Shown here piece by piece: positions 50,535 through 60,156 of a DNA stretch of 64,000 bases. The DNA is from Cytobacillus gottheilii (GTDB taxonomy: Bacteria; Bacillota; Bacilli; Bacillales; Cytobacillaceae). The DNA lies in the NCBI RefSeq assembly GCF_001636345.1, contig NZ_KV440945.1, positions 1,642,975-1,706,974 on the forward strand, written 5' to 3'. The notes beneath the pieces are model-generated. The model saw only the letters and a list, made by a program, of their open reading frames with translations. It made no database searches and was not told the origin of the DNA. How positions within the stretch are numbered: position 1 is the stretch's first letter; every line of letters starts with the position of its first letter. Position numbers and translations under genes: made by a program.

Positions 50535-51674
50535 ATGAATTTTGATTTTACATCCGAACAAGAAATGATTTATAAAACGATAAAGGAGTTTGCGGAAGAA
50601 GAAGTGGCTCCTGGAGCACTTGAGCGGGACAAAACGAAAGCATTTCCTGAAGAAATATTTAAGAAATTGGGGGACTTAGGACTAATGGGGCTGCCTTTTC
50701 CAGAAGAGTATGGGGGAGCAGGAGCAGACACAATTAGCTTTGCCATCGTAACAGAGCAATTGAGCAAGGCTTGCGCTTCCACAGGGATTACATACTCTGC
50801 TCATATCTCGTTAGGTGGTGCTCCATTAAATTTGTTTGGCACTGAGGAGCAGAAGCAGAAATTTTTAGTCCCAATTTGTACAGGAGAATCATTTGGCGCA
50901 TTCGGATTAACTGAGCCTAATGCTGGATCAGATGCGGGAGGAACAAGGACTTCAGCGATTGAAGTAGACGGCGAATATATCATTAATGGGAATAAGTGTT
51001 ATATAACGAATGCTAGCTATGCAGAACATTTGGCACTTACTGCAGTAACTGGTGAACATAATGGAAGCAAGGAAATTAGTGCCATTATTGTCCCCACAAA
51101 AGCTAAAGGGTTTAAAATTATCGATAATTATGAAAAAATGGGCCTGCATGCGTCTAACACGACTGAGCTGGTGCTAGAAGATGTCCGGGTACCGACTGAG
51201 CAGTTGCTCGGGAAAAAAGGTGAAGGCTTTAAACAGTTTCTAATCACACTTGATGGCGGCAGAATTGGAATTGGGGCTATGGCTGTGGGCATTGCTCAGG
51301 CTGCCTATGAAAAAGCCTTGCAATATGCTAAAGAGCGTCAGCAATTTGGCCGTTCCCTTTCGTATTTTCAGGCGATTCAATTTAAACTTGCTGATATGGC
51401 CCTTAAAATCGAATTAGCACGAAATATGGTATATAAAGCTGCATGGCTGAAGGATCAGGGGAAGCCGTTCTCTAAGGAAGCTTCAATGTGTAAGCTTTAT
51501 GCCTCGGAAATTAGCATGGAGGTAGCTGATCAAGCTGTTCAAATTCATGGCGGATATGGCTATATGAAGGAATATCATGTGGAACGCTATATGCGCGATG
51601 CGAAACTGACAGAAATCGGCGAGGGGACTTCTGAAATTCAAAGAATGGTAATAGCCCGTCAAATCGGCTGCTGA
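50535..51674 (+). CDS. Acyl-CoA dehydrogenase
   Basis: 379 residues from the ATG at 50535; AAGGGGG lies 7 bases upstream. It is of full acyl-CoA dehydrogenase length. FAD/substrate signature segments are FGLTEPNAGSDAGG (about 125-138), the GGYGYMKEYHVERYMRDAKLTEIGEG tail region (in two parts near 340-365) with the conserved catalytic-Glu neighbourhood. Likely a short- or branched-chain enzyme (like MmgC or Bcd), acting in fatty acid or amino acid breakdown. The cre box implies repression on preferred sugars. Flanked by genes that are next to each other in B. subtilis, so it is probably an insertion. Confidence 0.93.
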   Translation: MNFDFTSEQEMIYKTIKEFAEEEVAPGALERDKTKAFPEEIFKKLGDLGLMGLPFPEEYGGAGADTISFAIVTEQLSKACASTGITYSAHISLGGAPLNLFGTEEQKQKFLVPICTGESFGAFGLTEPNAGSDAGGTRTSAIEVDGEYIINGNKCYITNASYAEHLALTAVTGEHNGSKEISAIIVPTKAKGFKIIDNYEKMGLHASNTTELVLEDVRVPTEQLLGKKGEGFKQFLITLDGGRIGIGAMAVGIAQAAYEKALQYAKERQQFGRSLSYFQAIQFKLADMALKIELARNMVYKAAWLKDQGKPFSKEASMCKLYASEISMEVADQAVQIHGGYGYMKEYHVERYMRDAKLTEIGEGTSEIQRMVIARQIGC

Positions 51675-51700
51675 AATTTGTATATTTTTATGGAAATTGA

Positions 51701-51729
51701 AAACTCTACTGGTAACGGTAGAGTTTTTT
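51701..51729 (+). terminator. Acyl-CoA dehydrogenase terminator
   Basis: AAACTCTAC, 8-base loop, GTAGAGTTT, then TTT. Confidence 0.88.
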
Positions 51730-51990
51730 GTACGAACAAAATTATAAATGAGCAGCAAAGATAAAATCACGAGCGCAGTAGCTCCTCCAGGAATGTGGTA
51801 CAAGTGCAGCTAAGCCTGGTGGTAAGTACTGCAGACTTTGCCGCTAGGCAAGTTTTTTTTGTCAAATTTATGAATAAGTAGTGACAACTTTCACTTTAGG
51901 TCTTTTCCTTCACGTCATTTTCAAGTAAAATAGAGTTTGTTTGTATGTGCTTAACTTTATTGAATGTGCTTCTTACATAAGGGGGGTTAA
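51730..51990. other. Gap upstream of cccA with a second terminator-like hairpin
   Basis: At 51835-51860 CTTTGCC, GCTA, GGCAAG (one bulged T) is followed by eight T residues. It stands 106 bases after the preceding terminator, so it may end a short transcript from this gap. I see no gene; a short minus-strand hydrophobic frame (from TTG 51803) has no ribosome binding site. Confidence 0.6.
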
Positions 51991-52359
51991 ATGATGAACC
52001 GTAATCCAATTATTCCTTTCGTCCTTATAATGGTCATTGGAATTGGTGCTATGTTCTTGCTTTCATTTAAAGGAATCGGTGACAATGAAGATCTTGCAGC
52101 GGAGCTTAGCGGCGAAGGTGGAGAAACAACTGAGGAAACTGCTCAAGCAAATCCTGAGGAAATTTACCAGCAAAGCTGTATCGGCTGCCACGGTGATCAA
52201 TATCAAGGTGGTGCAGGTCCTGCATTAACGGGTGTTGGTGATAGGCTGTCCCAAGATGAAATCGTTGACATTTTAACAAATGGTAAAGGCGCTATGCCTG
52301 GCGGGTTAGTTTCCGGAAATGAAACAGCTATGGCAGAGTGGCTTTCTGAATTGCAGTAA
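51991..52359 (+). CDS. cccA: Cytochrome c550 CccA
   Basis: 122 residues. One N-terminal membrane anchor (about 7-26), an acidic Glu/Thr-rich linker, then a class I c-type domain with the heme motif CIGCH (Cys63, Cys66, His67) and a likely axial Met in GAMPGG near 103. It carries electrons on the outer face of the membrane. It is expected between sigA and trmK. ATG 51991 or 51994 are both possible; GGGGGGTT lies upstream. Confidence 0.95.
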   Translation: MMNRNPIIPFVLIMVIGIGAMFLLSFKGIGDNEDLAAELSGEGGETTEETAQANPEEIYQQSCIGCHGDQYQGGAGPALTGVGDRLSQDEIVDILTNGKGAMPGGLVSGNETAMAEWLSELQ

Positions 52360-52435
52360 GACTAAGAATATCATTTGGACAGGCATTGACTAGCTTATCG
52401 CAGTGTGCAATGCTGTCTGCCCTGATACAAAATAA

Positions 52436-52463
52436 AAAGTCCTTTCTCGTGAAGGGCTTTTTT
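52436..52463 (+). terminator. cccA terminator
   Basis: AAAGTCCTTTC, TCGT, GAAGGGCTTT (one bulge and one G-T pair), then TTT. Confidence 0.65.
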
Positions 52464-52571
52464 GCGTTCCAAAGCGTATGTACGGGCGGCGGGTTGACAA
52501 GAGAAGGGATCATTTATAGGATTGAAACAGGACTGCTTAGCAGACGAACTACATAGTAAAGTGGTGGCATA

Positions 52572-53279
52572 ATGAATACGGATAAGTTATCAAAGCGGCT
52601 TGAATCAGTTGCGAATTACATAATAGAAGACTCGGCAATAGCGGATATTGGCTCAGATCATGCCTATTTGCCTTGTTATGCGGTGAAAAAAGGACTTGCC
52701 AAACGGGCGGTTGCCGGTGAAGTGGTAGAAGGTCCATTTCAATCAGCAAAGAAGCAGGTGCAGAACGAAGGGCTTGGAGATAGGATTGCTGTGCGCAAAG
52801 GCAGCGGCTTAGAAGTAATTGAAGCTGGTGAAGTTGATTGCATTACTATTGCAGGCATGGGAGGTCCGTTAATTGCCTCTATTTTAGAAGATGGCAAAGA
52901 TAAGCTTACAGGAAAAGAACGATTAGTTCTGCAGCCTAATATTAGCGCGATCGCCATTCGTGAATGGCTGTTAAAGAATGGCTGGAAGCTTATAGCTGAA
53001 GAGATTTTAGAAGAAGATGGAAAGATCTATGAAATTCTTGTGGCAGAAAAAGGTGATCCTGAAGCACCATATCATCACTTAGAAAAGGAATTGCTCTTTG
53101 GGCCGTTTTTAATGAATGAAAAATCTCCTGCGTTTATGAAGAAGTGGGAAGGGGAATTAGCGAACTGGCGCAAAATCCTTGTGAATTTAGAAAAAGCTTC
53201 CGGCAGTGAAGAAAATGAAGAGAAAAAACAAGCACTGCAGAAAAAAATCCACTACACAGAGGAGGTAATACAGCAATGA
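52572..53279 (+). CDS. trmK: tRNA m1A22 methyltransferase TrmK
   Basis: 235 residues. The SAM-binding motif IADIGSDHAYLPCY (about 23-36) and the TIAGMGGPLIASIL block (about 96-110) are characteristic of TrmK (YqfN). It methylates N1 of A22 in tRNA-Ser and some others. A C-terminal helical domain follows. yqfO starts inside the last codon (ATGA). Confidence 0.96.
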   Translation: MNTDKLSKRLESVANYIIEDSAIADIGSDHAYLPCYAVKKGLAKRAVAGEVVEGPFQSAKKQVQNEGLGDRIAVRKGSGLEVIEAGEVDCITIAGMGGPLIASILEDGKDKLTGKERLVLQPNISAIAIREWLLKNGWKLIAEEILEEDGKIYEILVAEKGDPEAPYHHLEKELLFGPFLMNEKSPAFMKKWEGELANWRKILVNLEKASGSEENEEKKQALQKKIHYTEEVIQQ

Positions 53280-54391
53280 AAAAAGTGAACGGACAGGAAA
53301 TCATTGGCCTATTTGAACAATACTCTCCGAAATCTTATGCGATGGAAGGCGATAAAATCGGTCTGCAACTTGGCAGTTTGAGCAGAACGGTGGAAAATGT
53401 GATGATTGCCTTAGATGTTGTCGAAGAGGTTGTGGACGAAGCAATCGCTAATAATGTACAGCTTATCATTGCTCATCACCCTCCGATTTTTAGACCGCTA
53501 AAAGCAATAAATATGGATACGCCTGCTGGCAGGCTGCTTGAAAAATTAATTAAGCATGATATTGCTGTATATGCTGCTCATACGAACTTAGATGTGGCAG
53601 TCGGCGGTGTTAACGATCTTCTGGCTGAAGCGCTTGGTCTTCAAAATACAGAAGTGCTGTACCCTACATATGAAACTGTCTTAAAAAAGCTGGTTGTGTA
53701 TGTTCCGGCTGAAGATGCAGCTTCTTTAAGACAAGCCTTGGGTGATGCTGGCGCTGGAGCCATCGGTAAATACAGCCATTGTACCTTCTCTTCTTCAGGG
53801 ATGGGGCAATTTTTGCCGAATGAAGATGCAAATCCTCATATCGGGAAAGTAGGCATTCTTGAATCTGTTGCTGAAGAACGCATTGAGACCATTTTTCCAG
53901 AGAACCTAGAAAAAAGTATCCTGCGGGCCATGTTTAAAGCTCATCCTTATGAAGAGGTAGCATACGATTTGTATGAACTTGCCAATAAAGGAGAAACACT
54001 TGGTCTCGGCCGGATCGGTGAAATAGCAGAAATGACGTTAGAGCAGTTTGCAGCGTATGTGAAGGACCGCTTAGAGGTTAAAGGGGTAAGAGTCGTTGGT
54101 GACCTGAACGATAAGGTTAAGAAGGTCGCAGTGCTCGGAGGTGACGGCAACAAGTACTACATGTCTGCTAAACATAAGGGAGCAGACGTTTATGTAACAG
54201 GCGATATGTATTACCATGTTGCACATGATGCGATGCTTGCAGGCTTAAATATCGTTGATCCAGGCCATAATATTGAAAAAGTCATGAAAAAAGGGGTTTC
54301 ACAAAAGCTTACTGAGATGGCTGAATTAAAAGGCTGGAATGTAAAGATTTTCCCATCCGCTCTGAATACAGATCCATTCCAGTTTTTATAA
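53276..54391 (+). CDS. yqfO: YqfO, Nif3-like dinuclear metal centre protein
   Basis: 371 residues. The two Nif3 halves, with metal ligands in IAHHPPIF (about 63-70), YAAHTNLDVA and GDMYYHVAHDAM (about 310), flank an inserted domain (about 130-235) that is typical of the long bacterial form. Function unknown; it is nearly always linked to trmK. Start overlaps the trmK stop. Confidence 0.93.
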   Translation: MKKVNGQEIIGLFEQYSPKSYAMEGDKIGLQLGSLSRTVENVMIALDVVEEVVDEAIANNVQLIIAHHPPIFRPLKAINMDTPAGRLLEKLIKHDIAVYAAHTNLDVAVGGVNDLLAEALGLQNTEVLYPTYETVLKKLVVYVPAEDAASLRQALGDAGAGAIGKYSHCTFSSSGMGQFLPNEDANPHIGKVGILESVAEERIETIFPENLEKSILRAMFKAHPYEEVAYDLYELANKGETLGLGRIGEIAEMTLEQFAAYVKDRLEVKGVRVVGDLNDKVKKVAVLGGDGNKYYMSAKHKGADVYVTGDMYYHVAHDAMLAGLNIVDPGHNIEKVMKKGVSQKLTEMAELKGWNVKIFPSALNTDPFQFL

Positions 54392-54394
54392 AGG

Positions 54395-54426
54395 AAAAAG
54401 GTGCCCTTGTTTCAGGGCACCTTTAT
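54395..54426. terminator. Bidirectional terminator between yqfO and ispH
   Basis: AAGGTGCCCT and AGGGCACCTT form a 10-bp stem with A-rich and T-rich flanks, between converging genes. Confidence 0.88.
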
Positions 54427-55370
54427 TATTTTACTTGTTTAATTTTTGGCAGTATTTTGTTGAGCGGAACTTGTTTTTCTGTGACCCATGTAGACTCGTC
54501 AAGTGGATTAAATTGCTGAATAAAGTTGATTACTTCTTTTGTAATAGGTGTAGGAGTAGAAGCACCAGATGTTACCCCTACTGTCTCAGCGTCTTTAATC
54601 CAGTCAATTTGAAGCTCAGAAAGATCAGCAATTCTATATGCCTTAGTGCCTGCAATTTCTTCGGATACTTGAGCGAGACGATTAGAGTTATTGCTCTTCG
54701 GATCTCCGACAACAATGACAACATCTGCATCTCCAGCTTGTTTAGCAACAGCTTCTTGGCGGACCTGTGTTGCCAGGCAGATTTCTTTATGAAATTCAGC
54801 GTGTGGGAATTTTTCCTTGATCTGGTCCATTACATGACCAACATCCCATTGGCTCATCGTTGTCTGATTGGTTACAAGCACTTTCTCACCCAGCAGATCT
54901 AGCTTGTTCACATCTTCAATGGTTTCAACAAGGTGAACAATGTCTGGTGCAACACCGATCGCACCCTCAGGTTCAGGATGGCCTTTTTTCCCGATATAAA
55001 TGATCTGGAAGCCTTCGTCTTTTTTCTCTCGAATTAAATCATGTGTTCGAGTGACATCTGGACAAGTCGCATCAATCGTTACTAATCCTTTTTCCTTCGC
55101 TCGTTTGCGAATTTGTGGAGAGACACCATGAGCTGTAAAAATGACGGTTCCCTTTTCAACCTTCTCCAGAATTTCTTCCCGGTCTTTTCCGTCTAATGTA
55201 ATAATCCCTTCCTCTTCAAAGGCATCTGTTACATGTTTATTGTGGACAATCATTCCCAGTATATATATAGGTCTCGGCAGCGTTTTATCTAGGGCTGCGT
55301 TGCGCGCAATCACCATTGCGTCAACAACTCCATAACAATAGCCGCGAGGTGATATTTTAATAAGATTCAT
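54426..55370 (-). CDS. ispH: 4-hydroxy-3-methylbut-2-enyl diphosphate reductase IspH
   Basis: 314 residues on the minus strand. Three conserved Cys ligate the iron-sulfur cluster: Cys12 in SPRGYCYGV, Cys in IDATCPDV and Cys in [17 protein letters not shown] and FTAHGVSP are further family motifs. It makes IPP and DMAPP in the last MEP-pathway step; ispG, the preceding step, is also in this window. GGGGAGG precedes the ATG. Confidence 0.97.
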   Translation of the reverse strand: MNLIKISPRGYCYGVVDAMVIARNAALDKTLPRPIYILGMIVHNKHVTDAFEEEGIITLDGKDREEILEKVEKGTVIFTAHGVSPQIRKRAKEKGLVTIDATCPDVTRTHDLIREKKDEGFQIIYIGKKGHPEPEGAIGVAPDIVHLVETIEDVNKLDLLGEKVLVTNQTTMSQWDVGHVMDQIKEKFPHAEFHKEICLATQVRQEAVAKQAGDADVVIVVGDPKSNNSNRLAQVSEEIAGTKAYRIADLSELQIDWIKDAETVGVTSGASTPTPITKEVINFIQQFNPLDESTWVTEKQVPLNKILPKIKQVK

Positions 55371-55526
55371 ATTATTTCCTCCCCAAGTGAAACGTTCTAT
55401 CTCTCAGATCGCTGTTTCCAACCTGAAGATATGTGATACCGATCAATACTACACTATTATATAATAACATACAGCAATAATTCAAAGATCGTCTATTTCA
55501 GCTTAGTGAGGTGTATATCTTTGAAT

Positions 55527-55553
55527 AAAAATAAAAACCCGCCAAAAGCGGGT
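55527..55553 (-). terminator. yqfQ terminator
   Basis: On the minus strand ACCCGC, a 5-base loop, GCGGGT, then TTTTTATTTTT. Confidence 0.88.
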
Positions 55554-55561
55554 GGATGCAA

Positions 55562-56128
55562 TTAAATATATAATTTAGGTGAAGATGTACCTTTTTTTTC
55601 CTTTTTATCTGGAGTAAATTCAACAGATTCTTCACCTGCAAATTCAATATTTTGTGAAGTTTTCGTCTGTTTGCTTTTCACCGGTTTTACTTCTGTTTCT
55701 TCCACTGTATCATCTGCATCTGGCATATCTTTTAGTCCTCGGTAGAGCTTCCACATGGCGGGCAGATTCTTTACCATTGGTCCGTATTGCTGTACCATTG
55801 GCCCGATTTGATTAGCAGTATGAAGCACCTTTTGGGTGTTATTAAGGAATCCGCTAATGGCAGCAGGATTTGTCAATGTCTGCAAAAAGCCTCCGCCTGA
55901 AGCTGCACCAGCACCGCCAGCTGCTCTGCTTCCCAAAAGCCCGGCTGCTCCGCCAGCTTTATTGCCGCCACCGCCAAGAATTTTTGCAAGTAATCCACCG
56001 CCACCGCCGCCTTGGCCGCGCATTGGTGCCCTCATCATCTGCCCCATTTGAGGCTGCCCGCCCATTGGGCCCATAAACGGACTGCGTGGCATTCCTCCCT
56101 GAAAAGGACCGCGTTGTCCTGGAAACAT
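55562..56128 (-). CDS. yqfQ: YqfQ/VrrA-type Gly-rich protein
   Basis: 188 residues from the ATG at 56128, with AAAGGGGGA upstream. The first 100 residues are rich in Gly, Met, Pro and Gln (MFPGQRGPFQGGMPRSPF), the middle has helical AANQIGPMVQQYGPMVKNLPAMW, and the tail is acidic and basic. It matches the YqfQ family found between ispH and cshB; VrrA is its name in B. anthracis, where repeats vary in number. Function unknown; low complexity makes length unreliable. Confidence 0.85.
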   Translation of the reverse strand: MFPGQRGPFQGGMPRSPFMGPMGGQPQMGQMMRAPMRGQGGGGGGLLAKILGGGGNKAGGAAGLLGSRAAGGAGAASGGGFLQTLTNPAAISGFLNNTQKVLHTANQIGPMVQQYGPMVKNLPAMWKLYRGLKDMPDADDTVEETEVKPVKSKQTKTSQNIEFAGEESVEFTPDKKEKKGTSSPKLYI

Positions 56129-56505
56129 TTCTTTTCCCCCTTTCACAAACCTTCTATTCGCAATTAGAGTGAATCGTCTATTGTGATAGATGACTGCTTT
56201 TTAATAAACTATGCGCCAATATGAGAATGGTTTAGGTTTCAGCGGAAAAAAAGCTTTTCTTGTTAAAAAAACAAGAAATAGACCAACATAAATATATATG
56301 CAATGAATAGGTGGTTATTTACACAAAACTTTATTATAATAACATGATGACCAGAAATGCTTCATCGGCTAGCCGATGAAGCTGGATAAAGAAAAGCGCT
56401 GATAGCCTCCTGAATTGCATCTGAACGTAATTCAGAAGTGTCTACAGAGCCATTATATGTTGTTGAAGTGTTTTTGGAAGAATTGAACCTTAAGGAGTTT
56501 ATATA
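56129..56505. other. Gap between yqfQ and cshB with a 24-bp palindrome
   Basis: No gene is seen in these 377 bases. GCTTCATCGGCT and AGCCGATGAAGC form a perfect 24-bp palindrome with no loop at 56359-56382; a second 7-bp inverted repeat (CTGAATT at 56410-56416 with AATTCAG at 56429-56435) follows. No T-run is next to either, so these may be leader structures or protein-binding sites. Confidence 0.55.
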
Positions 56506-57813
56506 ATGTCAACAAAATTTGAACGTTTTCAATTTACACCGTTTATTAATGATGCAATTAAGGATTTGGGTTTTTATGAGCCAACGGAAATCCAGGAAAG
56601 GCTGATCCCATCCATATTAAAAGGGGAAAGTGCAATCGGGCAGTCTCAGACAGGAACAGGAAAGACTCTTGCCTATGTCCTGCCAATGCTGCAAAAAATC
56701 GACCCTTCTAAAAAGGAGCTGCAGGCAATTATCACGGCTCCTACACGGGAGCTTGCCAATCAGATCTATCAGGAAGTCCTAAAGATCACGAAGCATTGTA
56801 AGGAAGGCGAAGAAATTGCCGCGCGCTGCTATGTTGGCGGTACGGACAAGCAAAGAACAATCGAGAAGTTAAAAAACCAGCCTCATATTGTAATTGGAAC
56901 ACCTGGAAGAATCTCAGATTTGGTTAAAGAGAATGCGCTGTTCGTGCACACAGCACATATGCTTGTGGTCGACGAAGCAGATCTAATGCTGGATATGGGC
57001 TTTATTGAAGATGTAGATGTGATCGCGGCAAGAATGCAGGAGAAGCTTCAGATGCTTGTCTTTTCAGCGACTATTCCAGAAAAATTAAAGCCATTTTTAA
57101 AGAAATATATGGAAAATCCTAAATTTGTGCATGTTGAGCCGAAACAAATGGCTGCCAGCAAAATTGAACATGTTTTGCTGCCTTCACGCCACCGCAACAA
57201 GGTTAACCTTGTATTTGAAGCTTTAAAGGCATATAACCCGTATTTAGCGATCGTTTTTACAAATACGAAGAAAAAAGCAGATGAAGTGGCAGATGGGCTC
57301 ATGAGCAAGGGGTTAAAGGTCGGAAGAATTCATGGTGACCTGAATCCGCGTGAACGCAAAAAAATGATGAAGCAGATTGTTGATTTAGAATTCCAATATA
57401 TCGTGGCGACTGATTTAGCTGCCAGAGGAATTGATATTCAGGGAATTAGCCATGTCATTAACTATGAGCTTCCAACAGATCTTGATTTTTACATTCATCG
57501 TGTGGGACGTACGGGGAGAGCAGGCTTTTCAGGAATTGCTCTGACTGTCTATGATCCAGCAAACGAGGATGCGTTAAATAAGCTGGAAAAAATGGGTATT
57601 ACTTTTAAGCATGTTGATCTGCAAAATGGCAATTGGACTGAATTGGACGATCGCAATAAGCGGAAAAATCGCCAAAGACAAACAGACGATACAGACAAAA
57701 AGGCACAGTCGCTTGTCCAAAAGCCGAAAAAAGTAAAACCAGGCTATAAAAAGAAAATGAAGTGGGAAATGGATAAGATTAAAAAACGCGAAAGAAGAAT
57801 TAAACGCAAGTAA
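56506..57813 (+). CDS. cshB: DEAD-box RNA helicase CshB
   Basis: 435 residues. Helicase motifs in order: Q motif region [10 protein letters not shown], Walker A SQTGTGKT (about 46-53), PTREL, DEAD, SAT, and [11 protein letters not shown] highly basic C-terminal tail (from about 395) is typical of CshB (YqfR), a cold-shock RNA helicase with roles in mRNA and ribosome handling. The ATG follows TAAGGAG. The upstream leader has a perfect palindrome. Confidence 0.95.
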   Translation: MSTKFERFQFTPFINDAIKDLGFYEPTEIQERLIPSILKGESAIGQSQTGTGKTLAYVLPMLQKIDPSKKELQAIITAPTRELANQIYQEVLKITKHCKEGEEIAARCYVGGTDKQRTIEKLKNQPHIVIGTPGRISDLVKENALFVHTAHMLVVDEADLMLDMGFIEDVDVIAARMQEKLQMLVFSATIPEKLKPFLKKYMENPKFVHVEPKQMAASKIEHVLLPSRHRNKVNLVFEALKAYNPYLAIVFTNTKKKADEVADGLMSKGLKVGRIHGDLNPRERKKMMKQIVDLEFQYIVATDLAARGIDIQGISHVINYELPTDLDFYIHRVGRTGRAGFSGIALTVYDPANEDALNKLEKMGITFKHVDLQNGNWTELDDRNKRKNRQRQTDDTDKKAQSLVQKPKKVKPGYKKKMKWEMDKIKKRERRIKRK

Positions 57814-57830
57814 GCTGGGGGGAGAAGAAG

Positions 57831-58724
57831 ATGCTTAAAATTGGTTCGCATGTTTCAATGAGCGGGAAAAAAATGCTGCTGGCAGCTAGTGAGGAAGCGG
57901 CATCCTATGGTGCAAATACGTTTATGATTTATACCGGCGCACCGCAAAATACACGCAGAAAAAAAATCGAAGACTTGAACATTGAAGAAGGTCTTAAGCA
58001 TATGCAAGCAAACGGGATGGCTGATATTGTTGTTCATGCTCCGTATATCATCAATATCGGCAATACCACAAACCCTGCAACATTTGAGCTTGGTGTAAAT
58101 TTCTTGCGATCAGAAATTGATCGTACAGAGGCCTTAGGCGCGAGACAAATCGTTCTTCATCCAGGTGCCCATGTTGGTGCTGGAGCGGAAGAGGGGATTA
58201 AAAAGATTATTGAAGGTCTTAACGAAGTCCTGAATGGGGAAGAACAGGTTCAGATTGCTTTGGAAACAATGGCTGGAAAAGGATCTGAGTGCGGAAGAAG
58301 CTTTGAGGAATTGGCGATGATCATGGAGGGTGTCACCCATAACGAGCATTTATCCGTTTGTTTTGATACGTGCCATACTCATGATGCTGGATACGATATT
58401 GTCGAAGATTTTGATGGTGTACTGGAAAGCTTTGATAAAATAGTCGGTTTAGATCGATTAAAGGTGCTTCATATTAATGACAGCAAAAACGAAAGAGGCG
58501 CTCGTAAAGACCGTCATGAAAATATTGGCTTTGGCCATATCGGATTTAAAGCATTAAATTATATTGTTCATCATCCGCAGCTGTCTCATATTCCCAAAAT
58601 ATTAGAGACACCGTTTGTAGGAGAAGATAAAAACAGCAAAAAGGCACCTTATAAGCATGAAATCGCTATGCTGAGAGAACAGTCCTTTAATGAAAATCTG
58701 CTCACTGATATTCAAGGTTCATAA
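57831..58724 (+). CDS. nfo: Endonuclease IV (Nfo)
   Basis: 297 residues, TIM-barrel AP endonuclease. Metal-ligand segments are [54 protein letters not shown] and [20 protein letters not shown]. It cuts at abasic sites in DNA. It is needed for spore survival in B. subtilis (YqfS). ATG follows a GGGGGGAG site, 17 bases after cshB, so the two are probably co-transcribed. Confidence 0.97.
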   Translation: MLKIGSHVSMSGKKMLLAASEEAASYGANTFMIYTGAPQNTRRKKIEDLNIEEGLKHMQANGMADIVVHAPYIINIGNTTNPATFELGVNFLRSEIDRTEALGARQIVLHPGAHVGAGAEEGIKKIIEGLNEVLNGEEQVQIALETMAGKGSECGRSFEELAMIMEGVTHNEHLSVCFDTCHTHDAGYDIVEDFDGVLESFDKIVGLDRLKVLHINDSKNERGARKDRHENIGFGHIGFKALNYIVHHPQLSHIPKILETPFVGEDKNSKKAPYKHEIAMLREQSFNENLLTDIQGS

Positions 58725-58726
58725 TG

Positions 58727-58763
58727 AAAAAGAGGAGGCCGTCTTATACGGCTTCCTCTTTTT
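58727..58763. terminator. Bidirectional terminator between nfo and yqfT
   Basis: AAAAAGAGGAGGCCGT, loop CTTAT, ACGGCTTCCTCTTTTT form a 16-bp stem with one G-T pair. Confidence 0.88.
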
Positions 58764-58871
58764 GGCATTTGAAAGTATTAAAGAACGAAGCAGGCTTGCA
58801 TCAAAGACATGTTAAAATACGATATAAAACCGTATCAGACTGCGTATGCCATTCTTTAAGTAAGTATTGGG

Positions 58872-59126
58872 TTACTTGGAAAACATTAAAAATAATTTAT
58901 TTACTTGTTTCGCAGTATCAGGACCAGCGATTTTGGCAATTTCTTTAATAACTTTTGCACGGTCAGTATCGTTAAATATATTAATTTTTTTACCTCGCAA
59001 ATATTGTGCAATCTTCTCTGCATCTGCTTTTGCAACGGAAATTTGGAATTGATTCGCATATTTTAATAATTCGGCACCAGTAATATTACTTAATTTATGA
59101 TTAATAATGTTTTCAAACAGCTTCAA
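58872..59126 (-). CDS. yqfT: YqfT, DUF2624-type small protein
   Basis: 84 residues from TTG 59126, since GGGAGG lies 6-7 bases upstream on the minus strand while an ATG at 59132 is nearly touching it. The sequence begins MKLFENIINHKLSNITGAELLKYA and is all helical; the KADAEKIAQYLRGKKINIFND segment suggests a helix-hairpin fold. It matches the YqfT protein next to nfo. Function unknown. Confidence 0.8.
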   Translation of the reverse strand: MKLFENIINHKLSNITGAELLKYANQFQISVAKADAEKIAQYLRGKKINIFNDTDRAKVIKEIAKIAGPDTAKQVNKLFLMFSK

Positions 59127-59282
59127 TGTCATCCCTCCCAATGTACTCTATGACATAAGCTTGAAAATCGTGACAAATTTTATCGTGCAGGTGCTGCATA
59201 GCTAAAATAGGAACTTGGAATTAGAAAAAATATAAGGAAGCGAAGTGATTCGGTATGCGCTTCTGCCATTCGGCTGGTTTTC

Positions 59283-59311
59283 TTTACTTTTAAAAGAGCA
59301 TGGGGTATACT
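59283..59311 (+). promoter_or_regulatory. znuC-znuB-zur promoter
   Basis: TTTACT, 17 bases, TATACT, 48 bases before the znuC ATG. Confidence 0.7.
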
Positions 59312-59322
59312 ACGGTTTGTTA

Positions 59323-59345
59323 AAAATCGTAATGATTCTTAAATA
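59323..59345 (+). promoter_or_regulatory. Zur-like operator
   Basis: AAATCGTAATGATTCTTAAA is close to the B. subtilis Zur box TCGTAATNATTACGA: the left half is exact, the right half degenerate. It overlaps the expected transcript start of znuC, so zinc-bound Zur should block transcription. Confidence 0.75.
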
Positions 59346-59358
59346 ATAGGTGATTTAG

Positions 59359-60156
59359 ATGGGGAATAAAGATTCCATTATTGTAATAGATGATGTTTCA
59401 TATCGTTATGAAAAAGAAAATGTGCTCGAGAATATTCAGCTGACAGTAGAGGCTGGTTCTTTTTTAGCAATTGTAGGTCCAAACGGGTCTGGTAAATCAA
59501 CTTTATTAAAGCTTCTGCTGGGCCTTTTAAAATTGCAAAGTGGCAAAATTAAGCTGTTTGGCCAGGATATTGCCAGGTTTAAGGAATGGCATAAAATTGG
59601 ATATGTTTCACAAAAGGCAAATTCGTTTAACACTGGCTTCCCTGCCACTGTATATGAAGTAGTTTCAAGCGGACTGACTACAAAGATCGGCCTTTTCCGT
59701 TTTATGAAAAAGTCTGATGAGCAAAAAGTACTGCAGGCGATTGGATCTGTCGGTTTGCTGGAATTTAAAGATCGTAATATTGGAGAACTTTCTGGGGGGC
59801 AGCAGCAGCGTGTGTTTATAGCGCGGGCACTGGTCAGCGACCCGCAAATTCTGATCTTAGATGAACCAACAGTTGGCGTGGATGCACAGAATGTAGAATC
59901 CTTTTATGCCATGCTGGAACATTTAAATAAAGAGCTTCAAATAACACTTTTATTGGTTACCCATGATATTGGGGCTGTCTCTGATAAAGTTTCCCATGTT
60001 GCATGCATGAATAAAAAACTTCATTTTCACGGAGAAACTGAGGAGTTTGAACAATTAGATATGAAAGATATGTCATTATATTATGGACATGATGTTCAAA
60101 TTCTTTCCCATGATCACGGTCATCAACATCACCATCATGGAGGTGGCCATGCATGA
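59359..60156 (+). CDS. znuC: Zinc ABC transporter ATP-binding protein
   Basis: 265 residues. Walker A GPNGSGKST (about 38-46), signature LSGGQQQR (about 140-147), Walker B ILILDEPTVGVD and the switch His of LLVTHDIGAVSD. The C-terminus is a His-rich tail (HDHGHQHHHHGGGH), likely a zinc ligand. The Zur-like operator upstream and zur downstream support zinc as the substrate; manganese is the alternative. It overlaps znuB by 4 bases. No solute-binding protein gene is next to it. Confidence 0.93.
   Translation: MGNKDSIIVIDDVSYRYEKENVLENIQLTVEAGSFLAIVGPNGSGKSTLLKLLLGLLKLQSGKIKLFGQDIARFKEWHKIGYVSQKANSFNTGFPATVYEVVSSGLTTKIGLFRFMKKSDEQKVLQAIGSVGLLEFKDRNIGELSGGQQQRVFIARALVSDPQILILDEPTVGVDAQNVESFYAMLEHLNKELQITLLLVTHDIGAVSDKVSHVACMNKKLHFHGETEEFEQLDMKDMSLYYGHDVQILSHDHGHQHHHHGGGHA

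Noticed and set aside
51483..51803. Minus-strand frame with a hydrophobic stretch upstream of cccA
   Set aside because: It starts at a TTG with no ribosome binding site and runs antisense through the terminator and the 3' end of the acyl-CoA dehydrogenase gene.
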